Below, piece after piece: positions 1 through 12,270 of a stretch of DNA of 64,000 bases. This stretch comes from Tanypteryx hageni. Lineage: Eukaryota; Arthropoda; Insecta; Odonata; Petaluridae. Numbering within the stretch: position 1 is the first letter of the stretch; each line of letters starts with the position of its first letter. Location: positions 38,495,064 to 38,559,063 of the forward strand of contig CM054117.1 of the NCBI GenBank assembly GCA_028673005.1, written 5' to 3'. Under the pieces are notes generated by a model, which saw only the letters and a program-made list of their open reading frames with translations, did no database searches and was not told the origin of the DNA. The position numbers and the translations under genes were made by a program.

Positions 1-1570
1 ATCGACGAATCCGGCTACAGCGAACAAAGATGAATTTGAGGATCAAATTCTCCAAAATTTACAAACGTTTTCTCAAATTTTATCTCTTATGGTTACGTAG
101 ATTACATTTGAAAGGACCAACGTATTGTTGGACTCATTCAATTAAACTATTTTGGCTAGACATAATGTGTTAATGGACCAAATGTCTCGTTGGACCATTT
201 CCATGTTTGGACATTTTATAGTTTAGGAGTTAAAAATTCAATAAAATCTCAAGTATAACATCGCATATTTTTTATATCGGTTGCTACAATTCTATCGGCA
301 ATCAAAAATGAAAAATATTTTTCTCTCGCAAGCTCTTATATGACTGTGAGTAATAGATTTCAAAAATTATTCGGTTAGAGGACATAATTTACCACAAAAG
401 AAATCCGCGAGGCCATATAATTAGTACTTATAGTTTCGGAGATAAAAATTTAAGAACCGCCGAATCTTTCGATACCGTTTTATACGTATTTCCCATAACG
501 CCGTTGAAATCTCTGCGTATTCCATTTATGGAGTCTACTTTTTCATCTTTTTACTCACTATTTCCATCATTTTGATATTTTTATCCGGTAATCTTTCATA
601 TTTCTATCGCTTGGTTATATTCTTTTCAGGAAAATGGAAATTCTAAGTTGATTTAATTAATTTATTACGGAAACAATTCACGCGAAATAGTTTTTTATCC
701 GAACTTTACTGAAAAGAAGACTCTTAAGACTTTTCTTATAATATCATAAATAGCTTTTATATAAACATAAAATAATCATAACCAGAAGTGCGCAAAATGG
801 CTTGCTGTTTATTAAAAATGATACAAAGACTTTACTTGCAAAGCAATACGTCCAAGCGCAACTATAAATTTTTGTTTGTAATTTGAATATAGATAAAATT
901 AGATGAAATACAGCTAGATGATGATAAAAGAACGAGTAAAGTTCTGGTGAAATAAGATAAATTAAATGTTATGAAGAAACGTTCTACCATATGCGTAACA
1001 CTGAAGCAATTCATGCGCAGGACTTCTGAAACTAATTCATTTTTTTTAAACCGCTAAAAATTGAATAGTGGTTTATCTTTCAAATTCACAGATTCTGAAC
1101 GATTAACGAACGAAGAATTAGGAAAGAGGAGAAACTAGAGCAAGAGGGTGGTGTAAGAAGCAGTACTGATGAAGCCATCGGTAACAAAATTGAGTAGTTG
1201 TCTGTAATCGGAAGAGAGTAACTATAGGAGATAACGGCAAAGATTTATGGAACAAAGGAGGTCTTATGACACCCTGGGTCCATAAGAACGCAATAATGAT
1301 CAATTAGTCAAGGGATAGTAAATATTCAATTAGAGGATACGTTCAATGATTTATTAAGTAATTGGAAATGGATGCGCCCAAGGATGACTACGAAAAGTCA
1401 TTTCACTTTTTGAGTAGAAGAACTCTCGTATTTTGCAGAATATATAGCAGCAAACTCGAGTTTTAAAGTCTAAAAGTCTTAGATTCTTTGATTCACCTGC
1501 AATTCGACTGCAGTTAATGCCTTGGAAATATATTAGCCTTCATATATTAATTAATAAATATGATCCAAGG
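1..1570. other. AT-rich intergenic DNA, nothing recognised
   Basis: AT-rich sequence with no open frame of convincing composition, no RNA-gene motif and no inverted repeat that I could pair. The one open frame here (1118-1303, minus) has no recognisable motif. Confidence 0.6.
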
Positions 1571-1578
1571 CTTATAAT

Positions 1579-2619
1579 TAGGCTTGCTGATTTTCGACGT
1601 TTATTTTTCCTATAATTCTACGATTAAAATCGAAGTTCATTTTCCCTAAAAATAAACGACAAATATCGACGCTTATTTTAATACATTTTATTAGGCTTGG
1701 TAGTTTTCGACGTTAAAATTTCTTAAAAAGCGACGTATCGATTTATATTTTCTAGAAATCAAAGACGAATATCGACGTTTTAAAATAAATTTTATTGATT
1801 TTTATCTATAATATTATATAAATTGAATTTATTCCGCTAAAATTATGTATATAACAATTAGACCTCGTATGCCTTATTGTTTGTTGCTCTCAAGATTTTG
1901 GTGGATGTTGTTTTTGACTTCAACCATTAATCTGGTACAGCTAATTTTCCGGAATAAAACAGTTTATTTTACTCGCTAAATCTTTACACTTATTCGCAAA
2001 ATCTTAACCATTCGTTAGCAGAATCAATGCGACGTTAATATAGTGTACAACCAAAAGAATATATTGAAGAAAATAATCCTTTTTGAGTAACAAACGACGA
2101 TGAATATAAAAAAGAGCGCGAAATGCGAGTGCACTCAGAGGATGGATTGCGGGTATGACTCCCAAAAATGTAAAGTTTATGTCAATGTGTTTGTGAAAAT
2201 ACTATAGGAACATCTGGAGATCGGTTCTCATTTCTCGGTTTGGAAATACCTTTTTAATCTTGAAGGAAATCGTAAGAAGACACAAGAGGCGTTCCCCGAC
2301 TTTTGGGTAAATGGAATATGGCGGTTGATCATATAGTGAAAATGATCCAAGACGCGTAGGAATTGCCGAATTTAATCGAGGTCAATGACAGGGTGCAATA
2401 AAGGAATTATATTCTTTCGTATCTTACCCGTGTCTTTGGACCTTGCGGTCGCCAGGTATGGGTCCTTAAAGAATGACAAGAGCCTTAGAAAGCCAAGTGT
2501 AAGAAATGCCGAATGAAGTGTTGCCGTCTGGTATGACAAATGCCGATTTTCTTATCCGTTTTGGATCTTTGGAGTTAAAATACATTGTGTGAATGTGGTA
2601 AACCAAATTTAAAAATCAT
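1579..2619 (+). mobile_element. Copy A of an unidentified TAGGCTTGGTAG-ended repeat family
   Basis: Two head-to-tail units of about 110 bp start at 1579 and 1692. Each begins TAGGCTTG(G/C)T(A/G)G and carries several copies of a TCGACGTTTAT-like motif. About 340 bp later, 2130-2619 matches the reverse complement of 50400-50930, and the stretch between (about 1850-2130) also matches that second copy. The similarity is continuous at the nucleotide level, for example around the phrases GTCTGGTATGACA and CCGATTTTCT near 2528-2555. Translated pieces of both copies resemble each other (TPKN..FMS.C then IGTS.DR then LEIPF), but both are broken by stops. I do not recognise the product. The 3' limit is only where the match to copy B ends. 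Confidence 0.65.
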
Positions 2620-3640
2620 GTCGAATAATTTCGTGGAAAAATTAGTGGTGAAAATTCGACAATTGTTTTCGTCCAATTTGAAATTTTTACAAATTCGATG
2701 TTTATCGACAATTATCGATTTAAATAGATTCCAACCAAGCTTACTTATAATAAATCCCTTAGTAAATGACCGGAAGCAATATCATAAAGCTTTTTGGAGT
2801 ATAAAGCGACGCCACATTGATGAAGTTGTTGAATTCATAACAGTTGGCATTGAGTAAATCACCAAAAGAAAATGTGAGATAGTTTACATATTGCATTCTC
2901 ATAGAAATACAAAACGAATACCTCTGTAACTCAAACCTAAAGGGAAGAGAAAAATAATAAATCTTCAGAAATAAAATCAAAGGCGTAGTAATTACAGAGA
3001 AAAGAAAGGACTTAAACGAGCAATCGATAGATTCTCGACTCTATTTTCTATTATAATTGCGAATTTAATGATAATTGTATAAGAAGATTTTCCTAAGTAT
3101 ATGGTACTGAATGTCACTCAATAAATATAATATATAACACGCAGTTTACCTTTAAAATTGAAGATTTAGCCTTCCCAAGTACATTCGAACCCAGATTACT
3201 CGAGCTTCTATGACTCGCATTATTTTTTTTAAATACTAACTATGATAGCTCAACCGTGTCTTTAATCTAGAAGTTACCCTATTATTCGCCAAAATAGTGG
3301 GTGACAGAGGACGCAATGCACCAAAATATCCCTAGCAAGTAAATTAAATTCAATTTGACTGCACTATTATGACTCCTATTGTTGTAGGGCAAAACAATCC
3401 TTGAAATGGTTCTTTCCTACTATCGATCTCACGTATTTTATCGTGTCTGTGGATATAGGTGGGCGTTTCAACTAGTCCTAAAAACTCCTAAGCTAAAACT
3501 TCCGACCTATACTTCTCCAGAATTTATTCAGCGATCTGATTTCAATACCTAACCCAAATACAAACTGAAATAATGAGGTAACGCTTTTCTTAGAGCCGCA
3601 TATTACTTTCACGAATGTAGCTGCTTTATAATTTTTCTTT
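2620..3640. other. AT-rich intergenic DNA, nothing recognised
   Basis: A 90-residue open frame at 2585-2857 starts inside the repeat copy upstream and has no recognisable domain. The rest holds no feature that I can support. Confidence 0.5.
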
Positions 3641-3649
3641 TTTTGCAGT

Positions 3650-4545
3650 AGTAAGATGAAGGTGCCGCAGTGAGATCGAACGGGGGAATATTCTCTCCAA
3701 ATGGGGAGAGATATAAAGCGGAACGCCATAGATCGAGGGTCTCCTTGGAACACACATGCGGAAACATTACCTGGGGGCAAATGTCCGAAAGCTGCGTGGC
3801 GGAAAAACTAAGAAGGGTTGGAGTGTGGTTGAGTACAAAGAGGATAAGCTGAAAGAGGGATCTTTGTATTGCGTCGGGTGACTAAAGGTTTCGAGAAGGG
3901 AAGAGGGGTGGAAAGGATAGAAGGAAGGATATGGAAGGGAGGACAGAAAGCAAACTAATGACGGAATAGGTTGAAAGGGATTCGAAGGGAGAGCGTGCAA
4001 TTGGGGGACATGAACACTTTCATCCGCAGAAGCCCTCAGCGGAGAGAGAGAGGGCCACTTGATTCGTGCTTCCTCCCAATCCATCAGCGGCTCACGTCTC
4101 GCGTTTGTTCATCCATTCCGATATACGATAGAAACCCGCCATAACGCGAGCGCCTGGAGGGATAAGGAATACACACGACATAATGGAACATGTGCCACGA
4201 GCTAGGTACACCTGTATTGTTTGACAGACGTCTTGAACTGCGGTGTATTCGCAGTTTCATGTTGCACATTATAAGGAGTTTATAATTTATGCTCCTTTGT
4301 TTTTTCGCCTGTTTAATGTGCGTGCGTAAGTGTGCCCGCGTTCTTGCAAAAGAAGTATAAACACGCAAAGTGACTGGAAATGTCTTTCCAGAAACCACGC
4401 TTTAAAAAATCAAACAATGACTCAGAGACAGAAATCGATGCCCGACATTTCTGTCGAGTGTTTTAAAGCGCTGCATCCTACCATCTCATCTACTCACGCA
4501 TTTCAATTAGTCTCCTTCACAGACGATCCCCGCTAGCTCTCGAGA
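3650..4545. other. Higher-GC non-coding stretch with a purine-rich patch
   Basis: Composition is closer to balanced than in the flanks. The + strand is purine-rich at about 3890-3960. Overlapping open frames on both strands (3493-3780, 3767-4084, 4084-4398 and others) have no motif, and their low-complexity composition explains them. It could be unique, regulatory or 5'-untranslated DNA, but no sequence signal decides this. Confidence 0.35.
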
Positions 4546-4549
4546 GAAA

Positions 4550-5165
4550 AAAATCCTTCCGATCCATTCTTCCTCCGCTGCCAATCTCCCTCCCGACCTC
4601 TTCCCCGCGTCTTTCCGCTTCACTTAACCTTTCATTCGCATGTCTCTCGACCCACCCACGTCCTCTCCCCAACTCTCCTTTGCGCCCTCCCCCCTTCCCC
4701 GAGTGCCCCAAGGCGATGGATCACGAGAAAGAGGGCGAGGGTCACACGACATTCCGAAATCGCCAAAGGCGCGGATCTCAAACAAGGCGACGGACCCGTG
4801 CAGGAGAAAGAGAGTAGGGAGAGAAAGAGGAGTGAGAGAGATGGACGGGGTAGGAGTGAAAAGGGGCAGTATTTTTTCAACTACCACCCTTCCCACTTCA
4901 CCTTTGTGTATCAACCTGGCAGGAAGAAAAGGGGATGATTTTGAGGAGGGACGTTAAAGGGGAGGAAGACTCGTAGGGGTGGCAGGTGACGGAAGGTTGA
5001 TGAAGGTGAAGGAGCAGAGTTCGACTTAAAAAATAAAGTGAGCTTTAAAGTTTTTTTGTCATACTCCCTCTTACCCCCTCTGTCCCTCTATCTCTCCCTA
5101 CCTATCCTCTCCCTTTTTGCTTCTCCCTCTCCGTCCCTTTCCCCGTCTCGCTCTCTCCTCAAAGA
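4550..5165. repeat. GA/CT-rich low-complexity block
   Basis: Pyrimidine-rich and purine-rich runs alternate on the + strand: CT-rich 4550-4700, GA-rich 4720-4870 and 4920-5010, CT-rich 5060-5160. The compositional bias produces several overlapping open frames rich in Ser/Pro/Leu or Arg/Glu/Gly, none with a domain. Confidence 0.7.
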
Positions 5166-6015
5166 GGGAACAACGAGAAAAGAACGCTACCATCGATGTT
5201 TGAATGGTGTCTTTAGAAGATGACAGAAGTTCTTTTAATTCCGTCAAGGATAAGAAAGTAGCGAATGTCTCTGCATGGAAAAAGACGCCACGGGAGGCAA
5301 TCCCTTAGTATATAGAGACCAGATTATGAGGAAGAAAAACCAGGACATAACATTTTATGAGGAGGTGAAACCGAACTCGGAGAAGTGAGGACTGTTTTAT
5401 GTTCCAGCACATTTCTCTGTCCACCTAAGAGTCATGAACCTCTAAATAATAAATGAAATATCCGTTAAGATCACGAACTATTTCTGTAAAAAATGGTGGG
5501 AAAATTTTAGCGCAAAAAATGATTTCATAAATAATTTGGAAAAGTACAAAAGTACCCAGGTTTATAAGTAATTGGATTTGCTTTTAAAAAATTCTCCCAG
5601 TTTGATTCATATTACTGTGTTGTGGACCGATACATTTTGAGCTTTCAATTATTGCGTAACGGACACTTTCGTTATCAGCCACTGTCTATCGTCCATTTTC
5701 ACGAAGTTCTTATCAGTCGCAGTAAATTTACAACCTCTGAAAAAGTTAAGAAAACATTAAAAATGAGAGCAAGGGCAAAATAAGTAACGAGCCAAAATCT
5801 TCTCGATTGTCGTTAACCGTTGTAGTCGAGTGTATTCATGAAGTAAAAACATTTCAGATTGTTCTCGTTCGTGAAATTTGGTTAGAGAAAGAATAAAAAT
5901 ACTACAACAGAAACGTTTTAACACTATGGTTACCAAAAAAGGACGAGTGAAAAAACTATATACAATCGATTGTTTGAATGCGTGTGATTACCTCGTTCTC
6001 CAAATATGTATAATA
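5166..6015. other. AT-rich intergenic DNA, nothing recognised
   Basis: No open frame of note, no inverted repeat found, no RNA motif. Confidence 0.5.
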
Positions 6016-6466
6016 CAGATAAAAATTTTTGGACCATGTTAACTAGCTGGGATCGCATCCGAAACTGACCGCTGTACAGACCTCACAACCGTCATAAACA
6101 CAACCCCGCCCCAGAAACTCTTAAAAGGTTGGCATTCCTGGGCGTCAACATTACATGTGAGTGTAAATATCTTATTATTTATCGTAGAATTACGTTTAAA
6201 AGACGCTCTTAAAGGCGCATTTATCCGGGTTCGACGCCTGAGTTACTTTATCACGAATTTAACAACATAAAAAAGTTTAAATTTTATTGCAAATGATTTG
6301 GTCGGCCAAAGACTCCCTGCTGCAAGGGATCATGTACTTGTGCTCGGTTTCAAGTTGAATCCTCGAGTTCCGCACTCATTATCTGAGCTAATGACGGTTG
6401 TGAGGTCTGTACAGCGGTCAGTCTCGGATGTCGTCCCAGTTAGTTCACATGAGCAAAAAATTTATA
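6016..6466. mobile_element. MITE-like element with long terminal inverted repeats (~80 bp)
   Basis: The left end (about 6018-6100) pairs with the right end (about 6385-6464) as an inverted repeat. The best core, GACCGCTGTACAGACCTCAC, is identical in both arms, and the pairing continues outward through CATGTtAACTaGCTGGGA / CATGTgAACTaACTGGGA to an AT-rich edge. The interior of about 280 bp has no coding capacity. I could not identify a target-site duplication, so the superfamily is open and both outer ends are uncertain by several bases. Confidence 0.75.
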
Positions 6467-6614
6467 CCTACTAACGAAGAGTTCACATCAAGAGTATATG
6501 GCTAGTGAGCCAAACGGCCAATGTGGAATTTCTTGTAAGTTTACAAAACCTTCGTAATTAACATCGCGGATGTTTATTAAATTTTTCATTTTTAGCTTAC
6601 TTTCCAAAAGATGA
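6467..6614. other. Spacer between MITE and repeat copy
   Basis: Short AT-rich stretch, no feature seen. Confidence 0.4.
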
Positions 6615-7060
6615 AAGTAGTCTTATGAGATCGTCTCGGTGTCCGTGTGTGTGTGTCCCACTAACATCTTCATGAATGGACCGATTTCCATGAAACTTGA
6701 TAAGGCAACTGCTCTCGGAGACTACCTCCGGGCCATAATTTATATTCCGAATTTACAGGTCCCGAGTTCGATTCCAGGTGAGTTCTTTCTCCCATTTGAT
6801 TTGCATGGTTAATCTAAAATCCGTCGTGTAGAGAGTTTTTCTTTTGCATTTTAAAATTATGATATCGGAGTGGGATTTGTACTGTTCTAAGGGAAAAAAA
6901 AGTGAAGATTCTTATTCTTATCACACAACTTTGATTTTCGATCGTATTTGTTTAAACTTCTTTCAAAAACTTTCGTTTAGGTGTTTTGAAAGTCATTTTT
7001 TTGATTTGTTGCTATGGTGATGATTATTGCCGAACTTAGCTGGAGCATGACCGAGTGCAC
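6615..7060 (+). repeat. Dispersed repeat, copy 1 of a direct pair
   Basis: Matches 7345-7790 in the same orientation. Shared landmarks in order are TGGACCGATTTcCATGAAAC, CACCTCCGG-like, a tRNA-box-B-like TTCGATTCCAGG at about 6769-6780, GATATCGGAG, TACTGTTCTAAGGGAAAAA, TTCTTATCACA and TTGTTGCTATGG. The B-box-like motif hints at a polymerase III-derived ancestry, but no clear A box is seen. The phrase 'accgatttcatgaaacttgg' type occurs widely in invertebrate repeats, so the family cannot be named from this. Confidence 0.7.
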
Positions 7061-7344
7061 ATTTCAGCTGTGTTTCGATTCATAGCTATCGAAGTAATAA
7101 TCCACCCTTAGGTCGATTCATACCTATCGGAATCGCGGCGAAAAATATGAATACTACAATTTGTTGTCAGTACTCATAAAGACTCTGTAAACAAACGGCG
7201 CTTCTTCTTCTGTAATTCTTACGGCATCTTTGGTGAGAGAATTTTGTTTTTGGTTTTTGTTAGTCTAGAATTTTTATATATTAAAATTGTATTGAAAGGA
7301 AAATAGGCAGATTAGTTCTTTCCAGAACTACTTGTTAGGCTGGT
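7061..7344. other. Spacer between the two repeat copies
   Basis: About 280 bp not shared with either flanking copy. Nothing is recognised. Confidence 0.4.
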
Positions 7345-7790
7345 TCTCAAAGTAAATATAGTAACCTTATGAAATGGTCGTGTATGTGTCCCCCACTAAC
7401 AACTTTTGCATAAATGGACCGATTTTCATGAAACTTGGTATAAGGCTCGTGCTGCCAGGGCTCACCTCCGGACTATATTTTATTTCACGAACATTTAAGT
7501 CCCGGGTTCCATTCCAGGAACGTTTTTTCCCTATTTGTTTTGCATAGGAAGTCTCAAGTCCATCGTGCAGAGATGTTTTCTTTAATACTTTAAAATATCT
7601 TAAAATTGTGATATCGGAGAGAGGTTTATACTGTTCTAAGGGAAAAAGAATGTAGATTTTAATTCTTATCACATAATTTTAATAATTAATCGTATTTTCT
7701 TAACAGCGTTTTTGCGTCTTAAACCGCATTATATCGGATTGTTGCTATGGAGACAATTATTACCGAACTCGGATTGAGCATAGACGGGTG
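7345..7790 (+). repeat. Dispersed repeat, copy 2 of a direct pair
   Basis: Second copy of the 6615-7060 repeat, diverged by substitutions and small indels over its whole length. The box-B-like motif reads GGTTCCATTCCAGG at about 7505-7518. The distance between equivalent points of the two copies is about 730 bp. Confidence 0.7.
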
Positions 7791-10201
7791 AAGAAATGGA
7801 TTATTTTCTTTTTCCACTCGACTACTCTTCAGCAATGGACAGTTGGTCTATACATATTAGCTTATAAACGGTAACATTTATTAAATTCGATTATTTAAAA
7901 AAAGACATGCAAAATATAATGTCAGAAAGAGATTTTGACATTGCTTTTAGTAAGCATTTTAAACCTGATAATGCTCTATCAATTTATTTTCCAATTTTTC
8001 TCTGTCATTGATAAACTATGAACTATAAGTGGTATTTATGATATGAGAATTCCTTGGAATGACTAACACATACTGAAACATTTCCTTTCAATATAAGTAA
8101 TCAATTCTGAACGTCAACTTAGGGAAACCAGACTGCATTAGTCTTGGTTTGGACTTATTGTTTTTCGATCGATTGCCATGTATGCGACGACATGCATTAC
8201 TCAACTACGGCTGAAAATAAGCGTTCATTTTGACGGCTCTATTTCTACGAACCGAAGTCTCCTTACCTTTGCATATTCTCCAGCGATGGAAGATCTCTGC
8301 TCTCCAACGATGGCAGAAGTTGAAATTCCGGCGAAACACACATTCCTGCGTTGAAATTCGACTTCAAAACGGGCGAGGTGATGCTAGCAGGATTGGCGAC
8401 TAAGGATAGTTTTCAGAAAACAGATGAGGACACTCACTTGAAGATCAGCAAAAAAATACGGGTCCGATGTTGTGCTATGAAAAATATTTAACCGGATTTA
8501 GATTGAGAAAGAACGAAGAGCAATGCAAGGTTGGAAATGAAGACAATAGGATTGCTGACTACATTTTTGTTTTGGGCAAATTAAGGATTGGTTAGAATAA
8601 CTGCAATTTCACTTTCGGGAAATGAATTATAAATACATAAGTCCCTCGGTTTTCTCTTACAACAGAAGTTGATTAATGGTATAGGGCATCGACCAAATAT
8701 TTCCATGAAAATAGCTGTTAAGAGTATGAGAATCTCCTTCAATATTTGAAATGGACTGAACTGCCTGAAGGCTTGTCAGTATTAGTACTTATTATGTATT
8801 TTCTAATATGCACTGGTGAATTAATACAGAACAACATTGTAATTCAGAGTAAATAAAGAGTTTTTATATCAAAATACTTAATGTCCACTAAATAGCGCAG
8901 ACTTAACAGTAAATATTTGTAGAGTGGATAAATACACACACATATGTGATGTCTAAGCCTGTCCATTGTTAATTTTCCAGAGTTTATCCTAAACCACACA
9001 TATTTACTTATGTGCATGAGCAAGTATTTTAACCGTAAGACGATTTCTCACTATCATATCAGAAAATCCATAAACGTAAACTTATCTACGAGGAAAGCAT
9101 GCATTTATTTCTCTTTCGACGATGAAATGACTGTAGAAATAATTGATGCTCCATTTAAAAGGGAATCACTCGGCATTCTTAATTTCGACCTTTCTTGCAG
9201 CAGCACGCCCTTTAACTCATCGTTCATGAGAGATCAAACGGAAAAAGCACTTCCTAACCGCTTTGTTTCGCCTAAACGACATGAAAGGAGAACATGGTGT
9301 TGCGTCATTAATAGGCAAAGGATCCCGTTCTATTTCTTTTAAGGTTGAGATGCACAGGATTCTCTTTGAGAGTAAATGAGCGGCGAAGGAAGCTATTCGG
9401 TAAGTCTCTGCCCCTGCGTCTCTCCCTCTTTTAACGTTACGCTCGTGTAAAAGTTAATGTTTGAAGGATTTAACGCCATCCTGGAGATGCAAGCAATATC
9501 CCCAGGAGCACAGGTTAAAGTTTATGGAGGAGAAGACGAATGCTAGAATAAATAAAGAATGAACCGATATTCACTCATATTATAAAATATATCCCAAAAT
9601 CTAAAATAAAGAGCAATAAGATACGATGTGCAGCTGCGGTGTTTCATAATACATTAATCTACAATTGGATTATCACAGATTTAATCATACTAGTTTTCAG
9701 TCCCACAATTCCCGTAAAATTGGAATCAATTTTTAAAATGAAGCATGTCTATATTACATATGTTTATCAGAAAATATTGTCCAAGTTATACGAAAGTGAA
9801 TTGATTCATATTCCTTAAACTCATCTACCCTAAAGATGAAGATTTAAAAAAAACCTTTAATAGTGCTTCACGATCTCTGAAACTGATAAAAATATGCAAA
9901 TATCAACATATTTCAAATTAAGCTATAAATACAGTATATATATTAATGAAAATTATACAGGAAAAAGCAGAAATACCAAAACAGATGTGAAATGCGAAGC
10001 ATATCACATGCCTGTTTTCATTGAGCGTATCCTTCATAAAAAGAATTTTCGCAATGTATTCGTTAAAAGTCGAATGAATACGGATGAGTGGACAAAGTGG
10101 CAACAGAATCACTTTTTGGAAGCTTGACAGAATAGGAACTCTTTTGACAAAATTTATGGTAATTGACCATTATTTAATTTTTATTAGGCTACTTTTAAAT
10201 A
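7791..10201. other. Long AT-rich stretch without a supported gene
   Basis: Open frames such as 9010-9342 (+, 110 residues) and 9894-10127 (+) have no recognisable motif. The segment 9340-9540 is less AT-rich than its surroundings, but shows neither splice-flanked coding structure nor a repeat that I could match within the window. Confidence 0.4.
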
Positions 10202-10203
10202 TA

Positions 10204-11715
10204 CGGGTGATTCTAAATTGCATACCTTAAATATAAGCATCCTGTTCTACACCTACAGACAAGCAAAAACGTTCATATAAACATATGGTCGCAACCGCTT
10301 CGTTAGCGAGATATGGCACAGGAAGCAAGAGGAAAGTAAAGTAGACACATAACATAATTGTAGATCAAATGATTATTAGTTATGAACAGAATGTCATCTA
10401 GTCAGTTGCAAACAGTTTACAGAAGATGTTCAAAATATCCACCATTACAGTCAATACATAACTGAGCCCTGTTGCACCGAGAATTCCTGGTCCGTTGACA
10501 GACGTTAGGCATGTTGCGTATTGTCGTCACAGCCGCTTCCATGACATTCCATAGCTCGTCCCGTGTATTACATCGTTGGGCGTAAACGATGCTCTTCAGA
10601 TAGTCCCTCAGGTAGAAGTCAGCAGGAGTGAGTTCGGGCGATCGCGGGGGCCACACAACTTGCCCGTTTCATCCTATCCATAGACCTGGGTAGTGGCTGC
10701 CCAAATACCACTTGACATCGCGAGTAGAATGGGCAGCAGCCCCATCATGCAGTACCCACATTGTCTGCCGCATTTCCAATGGCACATCGTCCAGTAGTCG
10801 CGGTAATTGCTCAGATATAAACTGTAAATAGGAGGCCTCTAATAGTCGAGGCGGTAGCTCATAAGGGCCTAGGAGGGCCAATTATTCCCGCCCAAACATT
10901 TATTGCAAACTGATGTTGGAATCGTCTTTCCAGAATTGGATGCGGGTTTTCATCAGCCCATGTGTGCAGATTACGGCTATTCACAATCCCATTCCGTGTG
11001 AAGCATCCATCACCAGGACTTGGCTGAGAAAGTTTGGATGCGCTGCATCTTGCTGCAATAGCCATTCGTAGAACGCACTTCGACGCTCGTAATCCGGCGG
11101 TTGCAGAGCTTGAACAGGCTGTACGTGGAATGGATACAACATTTGACCATGTAACACTCTCCACACTGTTGGCTGGGAAATCCGGTTACGAGCAGCCAAC
11201 TGTCTGGTACTAGTACCATGGGATCGTTCAACGTTATGCAGAACACCTTCTTCCGCATTGGTGCTCCTGCTACTTCGTGGTCTACCAGTCATTGCCATAT
11301 GGGCCGCAGACAGCCTGTTTCTCTCAGACGACGATCCAGAAAAATGAATGTTCTGCGATTCGGATGCCGTCGTTCCAGATACCTTTCAGCGTAAAGACGT
11401 GCAACGGCTGCAGTGTTACGCCGTGCTTCTCCATACAGCAATATCATATCTGTCAATTCGTCGAATGATTAATCAGCATTATGCGCCATTCTTCGATACG
11501 TAACATGGACACCAGAACATCAACAGTAAGACTAGTTACCTCGTACAAGTCTGTAGACTGAATGATCGCTTTCTCCGTATCGCGGCGTTGCCTCGTTGTT
11601 GCCATATCTCGCTAACGAAGTGGTTGTGACCATATGTTTATGTGAAAGTTTTTGCTTGCCTGTAGGTGTATAAGATGATGTTAATAATTAAGATATGCAA
11701 TTAAGAATCACTCTG
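10204..11715 (-). mobile_element. IS630/Tc1/mariner-superfamily transposon, complete but decayed
   Basis: The element is 1512 bp with terminal inverted repeats of about 115 bp. The left end starts CGGGTGATTCTAAATTGCAT, the right end (reverse complement) CAGAGTGATTCTTAATTGCA. Both arms continue through CTACACCTACAGaCAAGC-like sequence to CGTTAGCGAGATATGGCA. It is flanked by TA at 10202-10203 and 11716-11717, the target duplication expected of this superfamily. The broken transposase lies on the minus strand. Confidence 0.92.
10417..11605 (-). pseudogene. DUF4817 + DDE transposase pseudogene (mariner-like)
   Basis: Read on the minus strand, the pieces line up with a transposase family common in arthropods. 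A DUF4817-type helix-turn-helix at about 11465-11290 shows FDELTDM..LYGEA, RLYAERY and RRLRETGCL. After a frame change, a second DNA-binding region has RQLAARNRISQPTVWRVLHG. The DDE domain follows: first Asp in VLVMDAS, second in VLHDGAAAHS, third in PRSPELTPADFY, ending NGGYFEHLL as is usual for this family. Damage seen: a frame change near 11460, another near 11290, a shift out of frame near 11010 and back near 10870, and one in-frame TGA at 10666-10668. Counting the TGA as a residue, 41 residues separate the second and third Asp, the spacing of DD41D groups. It cannot make active enzyme. Confidence 0.9.
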
Positions 11716-12262
11716 TATAACCACTCCCGCTTTTAGTGATGAGTAACAAAATTATTCAAAATTAAATTTTTTATTTGGGACAAATTCTTAAAGGAAATAT
11801 CAGGAAAAATATTCGGAGTTATACTGAGGCAAAAAAACTCGACACATGAAAAGGTATAAAGAATAAGGGATGAAATGCGATGTGGAAGATATCAGCACGT
11901 GATTCTTCGGAGAGGGAAATCGCCGCCTTCAAAGGAAAAATCAAAGGTTCTTTACAAGCAGACTACAAGGGCAGCGTAAAAGTAATCTATTCTATCTCAT
12001 AAACAAATATACAACGTTCCTTGCCGCTCTCGCTACGGGAAAATTTTCAATATAACATTCAAAAAGAGATTCAGGAATCTGATTTCGACGAAAAAGAACT
12101 GTTGTGCATACGTCCCTTCTGTAAGGTAATGAAAAACGCTGCAGTTTAAAGAAATAGTCCTCTAAATGAAGGTTACTCCATTGAGATGTAGGAGCCGAAC
12201 TTTCATACGCTCCTCAACGTCACATCGCATTTAAAAAATATGAATAGCACTAAAGGAGGTCA
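11716..12262. other. Intergenic DNA, nothing recognised
   Basis: No coding, RNA or repeat structure that I can support. Confidence 0.45.
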
Positions 12263-12270
12263 ATCTAGAT

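Noticed and set aside
9010..9342. 110-codon frame
   Set aside because: No motif, no splice or repeat context, and ordinary composition for chance.
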